The notes: a model not told the origin generated them from the sequence alone. Shown: positions 26,852-40,975, numbered from the stretch's first letter. The stretch is DNA of 64,000 nucleotides from Sphingomonas endophytica (GCF_014199415.1 NZ_JACIJN010000005.1:62001-126000); one strand, 5' to 3'. A program made the numbers and translations.

Positions 26852-27469
26852 TCAATCGTGCGGGATCAGGTCGGCGACCTGATGATTGCCAGCCGCGCGT
26901 AGTCCATCGGCCACGCTTATGCGGTCCTCGCGACTACGGTTTTGGCTGACCTTCCATTTACCTTCGAGGCGATCGACAGTGATCTCCACCCCAACGATGC
27001 CTTTCAGCTGACCCCGGATGAAGTCGTCGGGTGCATCGGCAACCGTCCATGGTTCGAGCTGATCCTCCTCCGCCGCCGTCGTTAGATTGGCGATCTGCTC
27101 CAGCAACCAGGCCGGATCGTCGATCATGCGCGCCGTGCCGCGCGCCTGCACGACAACGTAGTTCCATGTGGGCACGACCTTCGCGTGGACACGCTTGCTC
27201 GCATACCATGACGGGCTGACATAGGCTTGCGGCCCCTGAAACAGGACGAGCGCCGATGCACCCGCGCGAAGGTCGGCGACCTGCTCGTTCGCGCGAGCGA
27301 GATGCGCCCTGAGCACGTCACCCCGTGCCGTGGCCGCAAGACTGAACGGGATCACGTTCGCGACGATGCCGCGGTCGCCCGCGGTCACGAGCGTGGCAAG
27401 CGGATGCGCCAGTATGGCGGCACGGAGCACATCCGGACGATCTTCGCGAAAAGCAGGCGGCCGGTACAT
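26852..27469 (-). CDS. PaiB-like FMN-binding protein
   Basis: A 205-residue protein matching the PaiB family, named for a Bacillus sporulation/protease repressor but built on an FMN-binding split barrel. MYRPPAFREDRPDVLRAAIL, LATLVTAGDRGIVANVIPF, YVSPSWYASKRVHAKVVPTW and NYVVVQARGTARMIDDPAWL are family signatures. IVGVEITVDRLEGKWKVSQN closes the C-terminal part. More likely a flavin or heme-binding oxidoreductase-like protein than a DNA-binding repressor; no helix-turn-helix is seen. Convergent with the DUF6454-like gene. Confidence 0.88.
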   Translation of the reverse strand: MYRPPAFREDRPDVLRAAILAHPLATLVTAGDRGIVANVIPFSLAATARGDVLRAHLARANEQVADLRAGASALVLFQGPQAYVSPSWYASKRVHAKVVPTWNYVVVQARGTARMIDDPAWLLEQIANLTTAAEEDQLEPWTVADAPDDFIRGQLKGIVGVEITVDRLEGKWKVSQNRSREDRISVADGLRAAGNHQVADLIPHD

Positions 27470-27558
27470 GGGAACGGCTTATACGATCGCGCCTCCGGGT
27501 TGACCATCATGGGTGAGCCCACGCTGTAACCGGCAGCGGACTTGTGCCAGAGAGCGGC

Positions 27559-29496
27559 ATGGCTTCCGCTCCTCTCCGGTCCCCGGTCGAACTCACGCTC
27601 CGCGGCGTGCTGCTCGGCGGGGTCATCACGTTGCTGTTCACTGCCGCCAACGTCTATCTCGGGCTCAAGATCGGGCTGACCTTCGCCACCTCGATCCCCG
27701 CGGCGGTGATCTCGATGGCGGTGCTGCGCGCATTCCGCGATTCGACGATCCTTGAGAACAACATCGTCCAGACCGTCGCCTCGGCGGCGGGGACGCTGGC
27801 GGCGATCATCTTCGTGCTGCCGGGCCTCGTGATGATCGGCTGGTGGCAGGGCTTTCCGTTCGTCACCACCGCGACGATCACCGCAACCGGCGGCATCCTC
27901 GGCGTGATGTTCTCGGTGCCGCTGCGCCGTGCGCTGGTGGTCGATACCGTGCTGCCCTTCCCCGAAGGCCGGGCCGCCGCCGAGGTGCTCAAGGTCGGGG
28001 AGGAAAGCCGTCACGGCGGCGCGGAGAGCGCCAAGGGGCTGTCGGCGATCGTCGCGAGCACACTGGCCGCCGCGGGCTTCTCGATCCTGACGCAGACGCG
28101 GCTGATCGCGGGCGAAGCCGCGCACTTCTTCCGCGTCGGCGCGGGCGCGACCGGAGTGAGCGCGGGGCTATCGTTCGCGCTGCTCGGCGCGGGGCATCTG
28201 ATCGGGCTGTCGGCGGGGCTCGCGATCCTGCTCGGCGTCGTGGTGGGCTGGTGGGTGGTGCTGCCGATCCTGACCGCCGCCGCGCCGCAGGCGGGCGATG
28301 TCGCGGTCTGGGCGAACGGGGTGTTCCGCAGCGACGTGCGCTTCTTCGGCGCGGGTGTGATCGGGGTGGCGGCGATCTGGACCTTGCTGCGGATCGCTAA
28401 GCCGGTGATCGGCGGGCTGCGCGCGTCGCTGACCGCCGCGCGTGGCGACAGCGTCGCGATCGAGGAACGCGACCTGCCGATCGGCGTCGTCGCAGTGGTG
28501 AGCCTTGCGACGCTCGTGCCGGTCGCGGTGCTGCTCCATTCGGTGGTGAGCGGCGGGCCGCTCGCCGGACATGAATGGGCGCTGGTCGCGGGCAGCCTGT
28601 TGTTCGTGGCGGTGATCGGGCTCGTGATCGCAGCGGTGTGCGGCTATATGGCCGGGCTGATCGGCGCATCGAACTCGCCAGTGTCGGGGATCGGCATCCT
28701 GTCGGTGATCGCGGCGGCGACGCTGCTGGTCGGGCTGTTCGGGCGCGGCGGGGAGGTCGCACAGACGCAGGCGCTGGTCGCCTATGCGCTGATCGTGACG
28801 GGCATCGTGTTCGGCGTGGCGACGATCTCGAACGACAATCTCCAGGATCTGAAGACCGGGCAGCTGGTCGGCGCAACGCCGTGGAAGCAGCAGGTCGCGC
28901 TGGTGATCGGCGTGTGCTTCGGCTCGGTGGTGGTGCCGCCGGTGATGCAATTGCTCTACACGTCGTTCGGCTTTGCCGGAATGCCGGGCGCGGGGCCGAA
29001 CGCGTTGGCTGCACCGCAGGCGGCGCTGATCTCGGCGCTGGCGCAGGGCGTGCTCGGCGGCAATCTCAACTGGACGATGATCGGCTGGGGTGCGCTCGCC
29101 GGCGTGGCGGCGATCGCGCTCGACGAGGCGCTGGGGCGTGCCGGGCGCTTGCGACTGCCGCCGCTAGGGGTCGGGCTGGGCATCTACCTGCCGATGAGCG
29201 CGACGTTGACCGTGGTGGTCGGCGCGGTGATCGGGCATTTCTACGACAGGCGCGCCGACACGCTGCCCGATGCCGAGGCGGCGAAGCGGCTAGGGGTGCT
29301 GACCGCCACCGGCATGATCGTCGGCGAGAGCCTGTGGAACGTCGTTTTCGCGGGGATCGTCTATGAGACCGGCACCGAGACGCCGCTCGCGCTGGTCGAC
29401 GGGTTCGAGGGACCGGCGCTGATCGCGGGGACGTTGCTGTTCGCGCTGGTCGCGTGGTGGCTGTATCGCCGCACGCGAAAGCTCCACGCGGCGTGA
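27559..29496 (+). CDS. OPT-family oligopeptide transporter
   Basis: About 645 residues from the ATG at 27559 (GTG at 27544 possible). Hydrophobic throughout, with roughly 15 membrane helices. Signatures include ELTLRGVLLGGVITLLFTAA, NVYLGLKIGLTFATSIPAAV, EGRAAAEVLKVGEES and TISNDNLQDLKTGQLVGATP WKQQ. These match the bacterial OPT family, proton-coupled importers of peptides or metal-chelate complexes. The substrate is not predictable. The stop overlaps the OsmC start by four bases (GTGA), indicating co-expression. Confidence 0.88.
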   Translation: MASAPLRSPVELTLRGVLLGGVITLLFTAANVYLGLKIGLTFATSIPAAVISMAVLRAFRDSTILENNIVQTVASAAGTLAAIIFVLPGLVMIGWWQGFPFVTTATITATGGILGVMFSVPLRRALVVDTVLPFPEGRAAAEVLKVGEESRHGGAESAKGLSAIVASTLAAAGFSILTQTRLIAGEAAHFFRVGAGATGVSAGLSFALLGAGHLIGLSAGLAILLGVVVGWWVVLPILTAAAPQAGDVAVWANGVFRSDVRFFGAGVIGVAAIWTLLRIAKPVIGGLRASLTAARGDSVAIEERDLPIGVVAVVSLATLVPVAVLLHSVVSGGPLAGHEWALVAGSLLFVAVIGLVIAAVCGYMAGLIGASNSPVSGIGILSVIAAATLLVGLFGRGGEVAQTQALVAYALIVTGIVFGVATISNDNLQDLKTGQLVGATPWKQQVALVIGVCFGSVVVPPVMQLLYTSFGFAGMPGAGPNALAAPQAALISALAQGVLGGNLNWTMIGWGALAGVAAIALDEALGRAGRLRLPPLGVGLGIYLPMSATLTVVVGAVIGHFYDRRADTLPDAEAAKRLGVLTATGMIVGESLWNVVFAGIVYETGTETPLALVDGFEGPALIAGTLLFALVAWWLYRRTRKLHAA

Positions 29497-29963
29497 CGCG
29501 CGTCTGGCTGCGCTGGACCGGCAATCGCGGCGTCGGCACCGCGGGCTATACCAGCTATGCGCGCGACCATGAGATTGCGGCCGAGGGGAAGCCGGTAATC
29601 GCCGGCTCATCCGATCCGCGCTTCCGCGGCGACGCCACGCGCTGGAACCCTGAAGAGCTGCTGCTCGGCGCGATCAGCGCGTGTCATCAATTATGGTATC
29701 TGCACCTGTGCGCCGATGCGGGGATCGTCGTCACCGATTATCACGACGAGGCGGATGCGGTGCTGACGCTCGACAAGGACGGCAACGGGCAGGTCAGCGA
29801 GGCGACGCTGCGCCCGCACGTGACGATCGCCGCCGGGGGCGACGCCGCCTTGGCGGAGGCGCTTCATGCGGAGGCGCAGCGGCGCTGCTTCATCGCGCGG
29901 TCGGTCGCCTTCCCGGTGCGCCACGCGGCGGTGATCGCGGTCGCCGCGGTATGTTCTGGTTAA
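29493..29963 (+). CDS. OsmC-family peroxiredoxin-like protein
   Basis: A 156-residue protein from the GTG at 29493 overlapping the transporter stop. The two OsmC/Ohr redox cysteines are present: LLGAISACHQLWYLHLCADA (about residue 62) and AEAQRRCFIARSVAFPVRHA (about 130). Family members reduce organic hydroperoxides with dithiol electron donors. It is the YhfA/OsmC-like subtype rather than Ohr. Coupling to an OPT transporter suggests thiol-peptide or oxidative-stress links, but this is inference. Confidence 0.88.
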   Translation: MTRVWLRWTGNRGVGTAGYTSYARDHEIAAEGKPVIAGSSDPRFRGDATRWNPEELLLGAISACHQLWYLHLCADAGIVVTDYHDEADAVLTLDKDGNGQVSEATLRPHVTIAAGGDAALAEALHAEAQRRCFIARSVAFPVRHAAVIAVAAVCSG

Positions 29964-30002
29964 CCATCCGGCGCTAAGGTGCGGCGCATGGCAATTGTTG
30001 TT

Positions 30003-30079
30003 CGTCATTGCGAGCGCAGCGAACCAATCCAGGGCGTCCTGATCCGGCCCTGGATTGCTTCGCTGTGCTCGCAATGACG
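30003..30079. repeat. Family A palindromic repeat, full copy (77 bp)
   Basis: Left arm CGTCATTGCGAGCGCAGCGA then ACCAATCCAGGGC; right arm GCCCTGGATTGCTTCGCTGT then GCTCGCAATGACG. The spacer is GTCCTGATCCG. Same length and spacer type as the copy at 59752-59828. Confidence 0.9.
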
Positions 30080-30090
30080 GAGCTGCCGGG

Positions 30091-30474
30091 GTGAGCGGCA
30101 TTCGCACACGATCGACGCTGTTCGCGGTCGTGGCCGCGCTGGCGTTGCTGGTCCGGTTGCTGGTGCCGGCCGGGTTCATGCCGCAGGTCGCGCACGGGCA
30201 GGTCGCGATCGTCGTCTGCCCCGGCATGACGATGGCGACCGGCGCGCATCATCACGCGCCGGACGCGCCGGTGCACGACGGTTTTGAGCGTCCGTGCGCC
30301 TTTGCCGCGGTCGCCGCACCGGCGACGTTGCTCGCGATCGTGCTCTTGCTGGTACTGCCGTTGGCGGCAGTGGTCGGGCGTCCTCTACCTCCAGAAACCC
30401 AGCTTGCGCCGCGTAGCGCGCTCCGCTGGCGTCCGCCACTCCGCGCCCCACCAACGATCCTCCCGACCCGCTGA
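30091..30474 (+). CDS. DUF2946-like small membrane protein
   Basis: A 127-residue protein from the GTG at 30091, placed directly after the repeat. An N-terminal membrane helix (LFAVVAALALLVRLLVPAGF) is followed by VAIVVCPGM and a His-rich stretch TGAHHHAPDAPVHD with a later Cys (RPCAF). A second helix is LLAIVLLLVLPLAAVVG. The Cys/His/Met pattern is typical of DUF2946, commonly found beside TonB receptors and PepSY proteins in metal (often copper) uptake or resistance loci. The PepSY gene follows by 47 bases. Confidence 0.7.
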   Translation: MSGIRTRSTLFAVVAALALLVRLLVPAGFMPQVAHGQVAIVVCPGMTMATGAHHHAPDAPVHDGFERPCAFAAVAAPATLLAIVLLLVLPLAAVVGRPLPPETQLAPRSALRWRPPLRAPPTILPTR

Positions 30475-30521
30475 CCTGCTGTCGCGGCGCGCCGGGCGCG
30501 CGCCGAACCCGAGGAATCGTC

Positions 30522-31838
30522 ATGACCCCTTCCCGTCCGGCCGCGATCGCGGCCGAACTCCAGCGCGCGGTGTGGCGCTGGCACTTCTTCGCCGGCCTGC
30601 TGGTGCTGCCCTTCCTGCTGTGGCTGGCGGTGACCGGCGCGCTGTATCTCTACAAGCCCGAGATCGAGCGGCAGGTCTATGACGACTGGAACCACGTCAC
30701 CCCGGGGCGCGCGACGCTGCCGCTCGAGACGCTCGCCGCGCGCGTCGGGGCCTCGGTCGGCGGCACGGTGACGCAGGTGCAGAAGCCCGCCGCCCTCGAC
30801 GAGAGCTGGCGCGTGACCGTACGGCGCGGCGATGGCGACCTGCAGATGGCGTTCGTCGATCCGCATGACGCGCACGTCTTCGGAACCACCAATCCCGGCG
30901 GGGTGATGCAGACCGTCAAGCATCTGCACAGCCTCGCGATCACCGGCTGGGTCGGCAACTGGCTGATCGAGATCGCCGCCGGCTGGTCGATCATCCTCGT
31001 CGTCAGCGGGCTGTATTTGTGGTGGGGACGCGGGCGCACGGTGACGGTGCGCGGCCGCGCGAGCGGGCGGCTGTTCTGGCGCGACCTCCATGCCGTGACC
31101 GGGCTGTTCGCGGGCGGGCTGATCCTGTTCCTTGCGCTCAGCGGGATGCCGTGGAGCGCAGTATGGGGGCACAACGTGCAGGCGGGCGTCGCCGGCGCGG
31201 GCTGGGGTCGCCCCGCCGCCCCCGGTGGCGAGGGTCATGCCGGGCACGATTTGCCATGGTCGCTCCAGCAACATGTGATGCCGATGGGCCATGCCGGTCC
31301 GCGCATTGCCGCCGACCGCGCGCTGGCGGTGGCACAGGCGCGCGGCATGGCGCCCGACTGGACGTTGACGTGGCCGGAAGGACCGGGCGCGCCGTATCTG
31401 GTCAGCGCGACGCTCGGGACGTCGGGGGCGGCGCATGTCGTCTATGTCGATGCCGGCACCGGGCGCGTGCTGCAGGACGCCGGGTTCAAGGACTTCGGTC
31501 GCCCCGGTCAGGTGATCGAGTGGAGCGCCGCGGTCCATCAGGGCAAGGAATATGGCGAGGCGAACCGGCTGATCATGCTGTTCGCCTGCGCGGCGCTCGC
31601 GTTGCTGACCGTCACCGCGCCGGTGATGTGGTGGAAGCGCGGCCCGCGCGGTCGGACCACACTGCCCGATGCGCGCACCGGCACCGGGCTGCTCGCGATC
31701 ATGGGGGTGGCGGGCGTGCTGTTCCCGCTGACCGGGCTGACGATGCTTGTCGCGCTGGCCTCCGGGCGCATCAAGGCCGCGCTCGCCGCGGCTCAGGCGA
31801 GCCGCGCGCGGAAGAGCTGGCCCTCCTCCACGACATAG
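30522..31838 (+). CDS. PepSY-associated transmembrane protein
   Basis: A 438-residue inner-membrane protein with GAGGA six bases before the ATG. Helix 1 (HFFAGLLVLPFLLWLAVTGA) contains the family LPF/TG motif. LKHLHSLAITGWVGNWLIE (as VKHLHSLAITG) then AAGWSIILVVSGLYLWWGRG, WRDLHAVTGLFAGGLILFLA and a final helix pair LLAIMGVAGVLFPLTGLTML complete four to five helices with conserved histidines. A histidine-rich loop GHAGHDLPWSLQQH lies in the periplasmic part. These proteins resemble FegB/PiuB-type siderophore or metal reductases. The 3' end overlaps the convergent MFS gene by 46 bases. Confidence 0.85.
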   Translation: MTPSRPAAIAAELQRAVWRWHFFAGLLVLPFLLWLAVTGALYLYKPEIERQVYDDWNHVTPGRATLPLETLAARVGASVGGTVTQVQKPAALDESWRVTVRRGDGDLQMAFVDPHDAHVFGTTNPGGVMQTVKHLHSLAITGWVGNWLIEIAAGWSIILVVSGLYLWWGRGRTVTVRGRASGRLFWRDLHAVTGLFAGGLILFLALSGMPWSAVWGHNVQAGVAGAGWGRPAAPGGEGHAGHDLPWSLQQHVMPMGHAGPRIAADRALAVAQARGMAPDWTLTWPEGPGAPYLVSATLGTSGAAHVVYVDAGTGRVLQDAGFKDFGRPGQVIEWSAAVHQGKEYGEANRLIMLFACAALALLTVTAPVMWWKRGPRGRTTLPDARTGTGLLAIMGVAGVLFPLTGLTMLVALASGRIKAALAAAQASRARKSWPSSTT

Positions 31839-33013
31839 ACGATCACGAACGCCGCGACGCCGATCGCGAGATACCCCAGCGTCAGCGGCAGCGTGGTGCC
31901 GGCATAGGATTGGCCGATCGCCGATCCGACCAGCACCGCGCCGACGCTGGTGATGAAGCCCTGTACCGACGAGGCGGTGCCCGCGATCCGCCCGACCGGC
32001 TCCATCGCCATCGCGCCGAAGTTCGACCCGCACAGGCCGATGCAGGTCATGCTCAGCGACTGGAAGACCATATAGCTGACCAGCGTCTCCCAGCCCATCC
32101 ACACCACCGACAGATGCAGCACCGACAGCACGATCAGCGCCAGCACCGCGGTCTGCGAGATCAGCCGCGTGCCGAGCCGCTCGACCAGCCGGCTGTTCAT
32201 GAACGACGCCACGCCCATCGCGCCCGCGCAGATCGCGAACAGGACGGTGAAGCGGTCGCCCGCGCCGAACTCGTCGACGAACACCTGCTGCGCCGAGGAG
32301 ACGAACGCGATGATCCCGCCGAACGTCAGCGACGCGGCGAGCGCATAGCCGAGCGAGTAACGATTGGTGAGCGTCAGCCGGTAGCTGCTGGAAAGATTGG
32401 CGAGCGAGATCGCGGTGCGGCGCTCGACCGGCAATGTCTCGGGCAGCCGCGTCAGCGTCCAGACCAGCACCAGCCCCGCAAAGCCGCCCAGCGCATAGAA
32501 GACGAACCGCCACGGCCCGATCACCAGCAACCCCTGCCCGATCGTCGGCGCGAGGATCGGGACGAGAAAGAAGATCATCTGCGCCACCGACATGGTGCGC
32601 GCCATCGCGCGGCCCGAGGCATTGTCGCGCACCACCGCCACCGCGATCACGCGCGTCGAGGCCGACATCAGCCCCTGCAACACCCGCGCGCCGAGCAGCG
32701 CGGTAAACGTCACCGAGGCGGCGGCGAAGACGCTCGCCCCGACGAAGCCGATCAGCGTCGCGATCAACACCGGCTTGCGCCCGTAGCGATCGGCGAGCGG
32801 GCCGTAGAGCAACTGCCCGACACCGAAACCCAGCACATAGGCGGTCACCACCCACTGCCGGTGGTTCGCCTGATCGATCGCCAGATCGCGCCCGATATCG
32901 GCGAGCGCCGGGAGCATCAGATCGACACCCAGCGCGTTCACCGCCATCACCGCCGCGACGAAAATGACGAATTCGGTCGCGTGCATGCCCGGAGGCGCGG
33001 CGTGGGGCTTCAT
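31793..33013 (-). CDS. MFS multidrug efflux protein, Bcr/CflA type
   Basis: A 406-residue transporter with 12 predicted helices. FGVGQLLYGPLADRYGRKPV is the MFS loop 2-3 signature, and VDLMLPALADIGRDLAI and RVLQGLMSASTRVIAVAVVR are Bcr/CflA features. No clear ribosome-binding site is seen before the ATG at 33013; MHATEF ten codons later is an alternative start. Proton-driven export of drugs or metabolites is the family role. The stop lies inside the end of the convergent PepSY gene. Confidence 0.88.
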   Translation of the reverse strand: MKPHAAPPGMHATEFVIFVAAVMAVNALGVDLMLPALADIGRDLAIDQANHRQWVVTAYVLGFGVGQLLYGPLADRYGRKPVLIATLIGFVGASVFAAASVTFTALLGARVLQGLMSASTRVIAVAVVRDNASGRAMARTMSVAQMIFFLVPILAPTIGQGLLVIGPWRFVFYALGGFAGLVLVWTLTRLPETLPVERRTAISLANLSSSYRLTLTNRYSLGYALAASLTFGGIIAFVSSAQQVFVDEFGAGDRFTVLFAICAGAMGVASFMNSRLVERLGTRLISQTAVLALIVLSVLHLSVVWMGWETLVSYMVFQSLSMTCIGLCGSNFGAMAMEPVGRIAGTASSVQGFITSVGAVLVGSAIGQSYAGTTLPLTLGYLAIGVAAFVIVYVVEEGQLFRARLA

Positions 33014-33030
33014 GGGAATTGTGTCCGTTT

Positions 33031-34212
33031 TCAATCGAATGGCCGGTCGATACTCGGTTGCGGCTCGGTAAACCACGCCGCTCCAGCGTCCGTGACGTAG
33101 AAATGATCCTCCAGCCGGATGCCGAACCGCCCGGGCACGACGATCATCGGCTCGTTCGAGAAGCACATGCCGGGCGCGAGCGGCGTTCGGTCGCCGCGGA
33201 CCAGATATGCCGGCTCGTGGATCGAGAGCCCGATACCATGGCCGGTGCGGTGCGGCAGACCGGGCAGGCGATAATCCGGCCCCAGCCCCTCGCGCACCAA
33301 CACCGCGCGCGCCGCGGCGTCGATCTCCTCGCACGGCACGCCCGGCGCGACCGCGGCGAAGGCGGCGGCCTGCGCCGCGTGTTCGATGTCCCAGATCGCG
33401 CGCACCTCGTCGTCGACCGGGCCGAAGGCATAGGTGCGGGTGATGTCGGAATGATAGCCCTGCACGCGGCAGCCGGTATCGACCAGCACCAGATCGCCCT
33501 CCGCCAGCGCGCGGTCGCCGGGCAGGCCATGCGGATAGGCGGTCGCCTGTCCGAATTGCACGATGCAGAAGAACGAAGGGCCGCCGCCGATCGCGCGATG
33601 CGCGTCGTCGATGAAGCGCACCACCTCGCTCTCGCGGATACCGGGACGCAGGATGCGCGCGGCAGCGGCCTGCACGGCCAGCGTCATCTGCTTGGCCTGC
33701 GACAGCAGCGCCAGCTCGCCCGGCGATTTGACCATCCGGCAGCCGTCGATCGCGGCGGCGCCATCGACCGTCGTCAGCCCCGCCCCCGCCAGCCGCCGCG
33801 CCCAGCCGTAGAAGAGCATCGGGTCGAGCGCGAGCGTCGCCCCGGCCGGTAACGCATCGGCCACCAGCGCGACCGGATCCGCATCCTCTTCCCACAGCGC
33901 CAGATCGGCGGTGATCGCCAGCTCGGCCTCCAGCGTGCCGCGCTCGAACGCCGGGCAGATCAGCCGCGGCGTGCCGGAGACGGGCAGCAGCAGCGCGACC
34001 AGCCGCTCGCTCGGGTGCCACGGCACGCCGGTGAAATAGTGGAGCGACGCCCCGGCCTGCACCAGCAAGGCGTCCGCCCCCAGCTCGGCGGTCAGCGCGC
34101 GCGCGCGCTCCAGCCGCGCGATGCGCTCGGCAACGTCGATCGGTGCTGCCCGGTCTGCCCAGGGGGTAATCGCCGCAAGCTCCGCCGCCGCGCTGGATCC
34201 GCCGATCGTCAT
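33031..34212 (-). CDS. M24-family Xaa-Pro aminopeptidase
   Basis: A 393-residue metallopeptidase from the ATG at 34212 (GGAGCG 5-6 bases upstream). The creatinase-like N-domain (about 1-165) is followed by the pita-bread catalytic domain. Metal ligands are visible: LVLVDTGCRVQGYHSDITRT (two Asp), HRTGHGIGLSIHE (His), CFSNEPMIVV (Glu) and RLEDHFYV (Glu). It cleaves N-terminal residues next to proline in peptides. The MFS gene starts 17 bases downstream, so the two may be cotranscribed. Confidence 0.9.
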   Translation of the reverse strand: MTIGGSSAAAELAAITPWADRAAPIDVAERIARLERARALTAELGADALLVQAGASLHYFTGVPWHPSERLVALLLPVSGTPRLICPAFERGTLEAELAITADLALWEEDADPVALVADALPAGATLALDPMLFYGWARRLAGAGLTTVDGAAAIDGCRMVKSPGELALLSQAKQMTLAVQAAAARILRPGIRESEVVRFIDDAHRAIGGGPSFFCIVQFGQATAYPHGLPGDRALAEGDLVLVDTGCRVQGYHSDITRTYAFGPVDDEVRAIWDIEHAAQAAAFAAVAPGVPCEEIDAAARAVLVREGLGPDYRLPGLPHRTGHGIGLSIHEPAYLVRGDRTPLAPGMCFSNEPMIVVPGRFGIRLEDHFYVTDAGAAWFTEPQPSIDRPFD

Positions 34213-34335
34213 GCCACGCTCCGTCAAATTGGGTCATGCCGTCGCTGCGTCGACGGACAATAACATAGGTGGTTACCGCTTCTTTACTCCTCGCTCCGTA
34301 GATCACGGGCAGGGTAGAAGAAGTGAGAAGGGGCC

Positions 34336-34634
34336 ATGGCATCCAAACCGCAGATCGACAACCGTCGGGAGCCACGGCTTGCGGCCGAATGTCGCGGGCT
34401 GGCGCGGCTGGCGATTTCGATCGAGATCCTCGACGCCTCGGCGGCGGGGCTGCGCGCGCGCGGCGGGATGCCGCTGGCCGCGGGCACGCTGCTGAAGCTG
34501 ACGTTGCCGGGCGGAGCCGAACGCCACGCGCGAATCGCGTGGGTCGACGACCATGTCTTCGGCTGCGAGTTCATGAAGCCGTTGAACAGCAAGGAATTGC
34601 GCGATCTGGTCGACGCGACCACCAATGCCGCGCC

Positions 34635-34653
<19 letters not shown>
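34336..34653 (+). CDS. PilZ-domain protein (c-di-GMP receptor)
   Basis: A 105-residue stand-alone PilZ domain with a GAGAAGG site six bases before the ATG. The c-di-GMP motifs are present: NRREPRLAAE for RxxxR, and ILDASAAGLRARGG for D/NxSxxG. WVDDHVFGCEFMKPL forms the following strands. Such proteins pass c-di-GMP signals to motility, pili or exopolysaccharide synthesis. Its 3' end overlaps the convergent glgX by 19 bases. The link to either neighbour is unclear. Confidence 0.88.
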
Positions 34654-39444
<4,791 letters not shown>

Positions 39445-39448
39445 GCCG

Positions 39449-40711
39449 TTACAGCTCCAGCCGGTCGATCATCGGCTGGGTGATCAGGCACACGCCCTTG
39501 TCGGTGCGACGGAAGCGGTGGCCGTCGAGCACCGGGTCCTCGCCGACGACCAGCCCGTCGGGGATGATCACCCCGCGATCGAGCACCACCTTGCTCAGCC
39601 GCGCGTTGCGGCCGATCTTGCAATAAGGCAGCACCACCGCCTCATCGAGCGACGAGTAACTGTGGGTGCGCACGCCCGTCGAGATCAGGCTGCGATGCAC
39701 GTTCGACCCGGAGATGATCGTGTCGCCCGCCACCAGGCTCGACACCGCCTGCCCGCGCCGTCCGTCGATATCGTGGACGAACTTGGCGGGCGGGGTCAGC
39801 TCCGAATAGGTCCACAGCGGCCATTCGCGATCGTAGAGGTCGAGCTGCGGGACGACATCGGTGAGGTCGATGTTCGCCTCCCAATAGGCATCGACCGTCC
39901 CGACGTCGCGCCAATAGGCGGCGGGCTCTTCGGGCGAGCGGACGCAGCTCGCCGAGAAGCGGTGCGCATGCGCATGGCCGTGCTTGACCAGATAGGGGAT
40001 GATGTCCTTGCCGAAGTCGCGCGACGATCCCTCTGTGGCGGCATCGCGGCGCAGTTCCTCGATCAGCAGCTTGGTATTAAAGACATAGATGCCGAGGCTG
40101 GCGAGCGCGACATCGGGCTGGCCGGGAATCGACGGCGGGTCGGCGGGCTTTTCGACGAAATCGACGATCCGGTCGTTGCCGTCGACGTGCATGACGCCGA
40201 ACGCCACCGCCTCCATCCGCGGCACCTCCATACACGCGACCGTCACGTCGGCACCGCTGTCGCAGTGCTGCCGCAGCATGATCTCGTAATCCATCTTGTA
40301 GATATGGTCGCCGGCGAGGATGACCATGAACTCCGGCGCGCTCTCGGCGATGATGTCGATGTTCTGGTAAACCGCGTCCGCGGTGCCCTCATACCATTGA
40401 AACTCGCTGATCCGCTGCGACGCGGGGAGGATGTCGAAGCTCTCGTTGCGCTCAGGGCGCAAGAAGTTCCAGCCGCGCTGGAGATGGCGGATCAGCGAAT
40501 GCGCCTTGTATTGCGTCGCGACACCGATGCGGCGAATGCCCGAGTTGATCGCGTTCGACAAGGCAAAGTCGATGATGCGGCTCTTGCCGCCGAAGTAAAC
40601 AGCTGGTTTCGCACGCGTATCGGTTAATTCCTTCAAGCGGCTGCCCCTGCCCCCGGCGAGGACATAGGCCATTGCGTCGCGCGCCAGCGGCTGACCTTTG
40701 CGTTCGTCCAC
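39449..40711 (-). CDS. glgC: Glucose-1-phosphate adenylyltransferase
   Basis: A 420-residue enzyme making ADP-glucose, usually the allosterically controlled step of glycogen synthesis. [20 protein letters not shown] is the pyrophosphorylase loop. [20 protein letters not shown] and [16 protein letters not shown] carry nucleotide- and sugar-binding residues. A C-terminal beta-helix (about 290-410) includes [20 protein letters not shown]. The GTG start has GGAGAG upstream. First gene of the glgC-glgA-pgm-glgX block. Confidence 0.96.
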   Translation of the reverse strand: MDERKGQPLARDAMAYVLAGGRGSRLKELTDTRAKPAVYFGGKSRIIDFALSNAINSGIRRIGVATQYKAHSLIRHLQRGWNFLRPERNESFDILPASQRISEFQWYEGTADAVYQNIDIIAESAPEFMVILAGDHIYKMDYEIMLRQHCDSGADVTVACMEVPRMEAVAFGVMHVDGNDRIVDFVEKPADPPSIPGQPDVALASLGIYVFNTKLLIEELRRDAATEGSSRDFGKDIIPYLVKHGHAHAHRFSASCVRSPEEPAAYWRDVGTVDAYWEANIDLTDVVPQLDLYDREWPLWTYSELTPPAKFVHDIDGRRGQAVSSLVAGDTIISGSNVHRSLISTGVRTHSYSSLDEAVVLPYCKIGRNARLSKVVLDRGVIIPDGLVVGEDPVLDGHRFRRTDKGVCLITQPMIDRLEL

Positions 40712-40776
40712 GTCAGGCTCTCCTTCCCTGCATCTTTACTTGTCGTTCATCACGCGTTAACCATGTTGTCACGGTC

Positions 40777-40800
40777 TTGACGCCAAAAGGCGCGGGTAAC
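40777..40800 (+). promoter_or_regulatory. Possible sigma-70 promoter of the 39-residue gene
   Basis: A perfect alphaproteobacterial -35 (TTGACGC, 40777-40783) followed after 11 bases by GGTAACGT, a partial match to the GCTANAWC -10. It would start a plus-strand transcript about 40 bases before the small gene. The -10 match is weak. Confidence 0.35.
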
Positions 40801-40848
40801 GTGAGTGTGTGCGTAGTCAGAACAAGACGACTATCGAGAGGATCGCCG

Positions 40849-40968
40849 ATGCACCCCGCCTGCCAACCCCGTTCCGCCGACGGTTTGATCCGTGGCGTCG
40901 CCTGTGCGCTCGTCCCGTCGCTGCTCGCCTGGGGCGCGATCTTCGCGCTCGTCGGCCGGATCGTCTGA
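40849..40968 (+). CDS. 39-residue single-pass membrane protein
   Basis: A short gene supported by a clear GAGAGG ribosome-binding site seven bases before the ATG. The protein starts MHPACQPRSADGLIRG and continues with one hydrophobic helix, CALVPSLLAWGAIFALVG, ending RIV. It lies in the 264-bp gap between glgC and glgB, on the opposite strand to all glycogen genes, and stops eight bases before the glgB stop. No family recognised. The function may have nothing to do with glycogen, but its position is notable. Confidence 0.55.
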   Translation: MHPACQPRSADGLIRGVACALVPSLLAWGAIFALVGRIV

Positions 40969-40975
40969 GCCGGGC

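Noticed and set aside
26852..27469. PaiB-like gene as a DNA-binding transcription factor
   Set aside because: The family name suggests a repressor, but the sequence is an FMN-binding split barrel without a helix-turn-helix.
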